Below are positions 7,170 through 7,756 of a stretch of DNA of 7,756 nt, piece by piece. The DNA lies in assembly GCA_023250255.1 (NCBI GenBank), contig JAHFBB010000030.1, positions 1-7,756 on the forward strand, given 5' to 3'. Position 1 is the stretch's first letter. Every line of letters starts with the position of its first letter. The translations under genes and the position numbers were made by a program. Under the pieces are notes generated by a model that saw nothing but the letters and a program-made list of their open reading frames with translations, searched no databases and had not been told where the DNA came from. This stretch comes from Chloroflexota bacterium (GTDB lineage Bacteria; Chloroflexota; Limnocylindria; QHBO01).

Positions 7170-7183
7170 CTCGCGCCGGCGAG
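7170..7183 (+). terminator. Small hairpin just after the oxidoreductase stop
   Basis: CTCGC 7170-7174 pairs perfectly with GCGAG 7179-7183 around a GCCG loop, two bases after the TGA at 7165-7167. No T tract follows (the next bases are ATATTCGG). It may protect the 3' end or assist termination, and the larger paired structure at 7183-7300 may contribute too. A 5-bp GC stem alone is weak evidence. Confidence 0.3.
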
Positions 7184-7300
7184 ATATTCGGACTGGGTAA
7201 TCAAAACAGCAGGAATCGGGCCAAATCGAGCCCAAATATCACCCCAGTGGAATATCGAAGCCCCAAACGGGCGGTTTCCGGTCAGTCTGATTACCCCAGT
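7183..7300. repeat. Interleaved inverted/direct repeats in the convergent spacer
   Basis: The gap between the convergent genes contains the motif ACTGGG(G)TRAT three times. It occurs once on the plus strand (7192-7201, ACTGGGTAAT) and twice on the minus strand (plus-strand ATCACCCCAGT 7238-7248 and ATTACCCCAGT 7290-7300). The left copy can pair with the middle one as part of a longer arm: GATATTC 7183-7189 matches GAATATC 7250-7256. It can also pair with the right one, ACTGGGTAATCA (7192-7203) against TGATTACCCCAGT (7288-7300) with a single bulge. Bases 7201-7260 have only 29 G/C in 60, far below the flanking genes. A bidirectional terminator, a paired binding-site array, or the remains of a small mobile repeat all fit. 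No clear target-site duplication was seen. Confidence 0.45.
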
Positions 7301-7341
7301 TCGATCAACGGCTGGACGCAGGTGAAGGATCGAACCTCTCG

Positions 7342-7756
7342 CTACTGGCCATCCCGAAGTTCGACATGCCACACGGCGGCTGCCAGGCCGCTGTAACCGA
7401 CGATCCAAGCTTCCCGCCCGCTGGATGCGATCGCCGACAGGTGCCCTGGGTCCAGCCCAAGGTCTATCCGCTGCCAACGGAGGCCGTCCGATGAATCCCA
7501 CGCGGATGGTGAAAGGCAGCACGGGTGACCGCCGACAGCCAGCAGGATCGAGTCGAGGAGGGCTAGGCCGTCCATCTCATCCAGGTCCATACCGGTGATG
7601 GGAGCGAGCCCCGGGTCCTGCTCGTTTGGCTCCCAGATCCCCCCGTCGTGGCGTTGCCAAGCCGCGGCCGAGGCGGGTTCGGTTACGGCCCCGGTCGCGT
7701 ACAGGGTGGAACCAAGCAGCGCCAGATCAGCGACTGAACCCGGCGCACGGGGGGAA
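7342..7756 (-). CDS. Repeat protein, probably beta-propeller-like, C-terminal part (5' truncated)
   Basis: On the reverse strand the frame is open from the window edge down to the stop at 7342-7344, giving about 137 C-terminal residues. The internal ATG at 7588-7590 is not the true start, since coding character continues upstream of it. Three related units are visible, numbered from the window edge. The first is LLGSTLYATG (13-22) followed by AAAWQRHDGGIW (30-41). The second is LLDSILLAVG (66-75) followed by SAWDSSDGLRW (84-94). The third is a degraded ASSGREAWIVG (110-120) followed by AAAVWHV. The first two are 53 residues apart. A short strand ending in xG, then W.S.DG..W, resembles BNR/Asp-box and related propeller repeats of exported or lipid-anchored proteins. 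The N-terminus, any signal peptide and the function are outside the window. It converges on the oxidoreductase, 174 bp apart. Confidence 0.6.
   Translation of the reverse strand, partial: SPRAPGSVADLALLGSTLYATGAVTEPASAAAWQRHDGGIWEPNEQDPGLAPITGMDLDEMDGLALLDSILLAVGGHPCCLSPSAWDSSDGLRWQRIDLGLDPGHLSAIASSGREAWIVGYSGLAAAVWHVELRDGQ

Noticed and set aside
7192..7300. Miniature transposable element bounded by ACTGGGTAATCA / TGATTACCCCAGT
   Set aside because: No convincing target-site duplication flanks the arms, one arm has an extra base, and no second copy exists in the window; kept only as a repeat of unknown nature.
7310..7345. tRNA-like T-arm (reverse strand AGAGG-TTCGATC-CTTCA)
   Set aside because: Only one imperfect arm can be drawn. 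There is no matching acceptor strand, anticodon arm or D arm upstream, and that upstream region is coding sequence of the repeat protein.

Overview
The window is high-GC bacterial DNA with four complete forward-strand genes flanked by two genes cut by the window edges. Three observations suggest a Chloroflexota (Limnocylindria-like) or actinobacterial genome: high GC, TAnnnT boxes placed 6 to 8 nt upstream of start codons (the leaderless pattern), and a reverse-strand protein built from repeats of the 'LxAVG ... W.S.DG..W' type. This placement is an inference, because there is no rRNA or other marker gene here.

Layout. Bases 1-384 are the 3' end of a sulfatase-like (alkaline phosphatase superfamily) hydrolase. 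Bases 432-1910 encode an NAD(P)-dependent aldehyde dehydrogenase. Bases 1911-2078 hold a probable sigma70-type promoter with an operator-like dyad in its spacer, followed by a leader of about 100 nt. Bases 2079-3701 encode a 12-TM APC-superfamily amino acid/amine permease, which starts at TTG behind a strong Shine-Dalgarno sequence. A GC-rich hairpin at 3722-3757 separates it from a choline/ethanolamine-kinase-like phosphotransferase (3798-4748). That gene overlaps by 17 nt an 811-aa FAD-dependent oxidoreductase with a fused GcvT/folate half (4732-7167), of the dimethylglycine/sarcosine dehydrogenase type. Bases 7168-7341 are a low-GC convergent spacer with interleaved inverted repeats. Bases 7342-7756 (reverse strand) are the C-terminus of a repeat protein, probably a beta-propeller.

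How the genes may work together. The permease would import a small amine or amino acid. The FAD/GcvT enzyme would demethylate an N-methylated glycine and pass the one-carbon unit to tetrahydrofolate. The aldehyde dehydrogenase would oxidise an amine-derived aldehyde such as betaine aldehyde or gamma-aminobutyraldehyde. The kinase could phosphorylate choline, ethanolamine or a related alcohol. Together they suggest catabolism of choline, methylated glycine or polyamines, but no choline oxidase/dehydrogenase or betaine demethylase is in the window, so the substrate is open. I see no CRISPR array, transposase, tRNA or rRNA, and no clearly new defence or mobile system.
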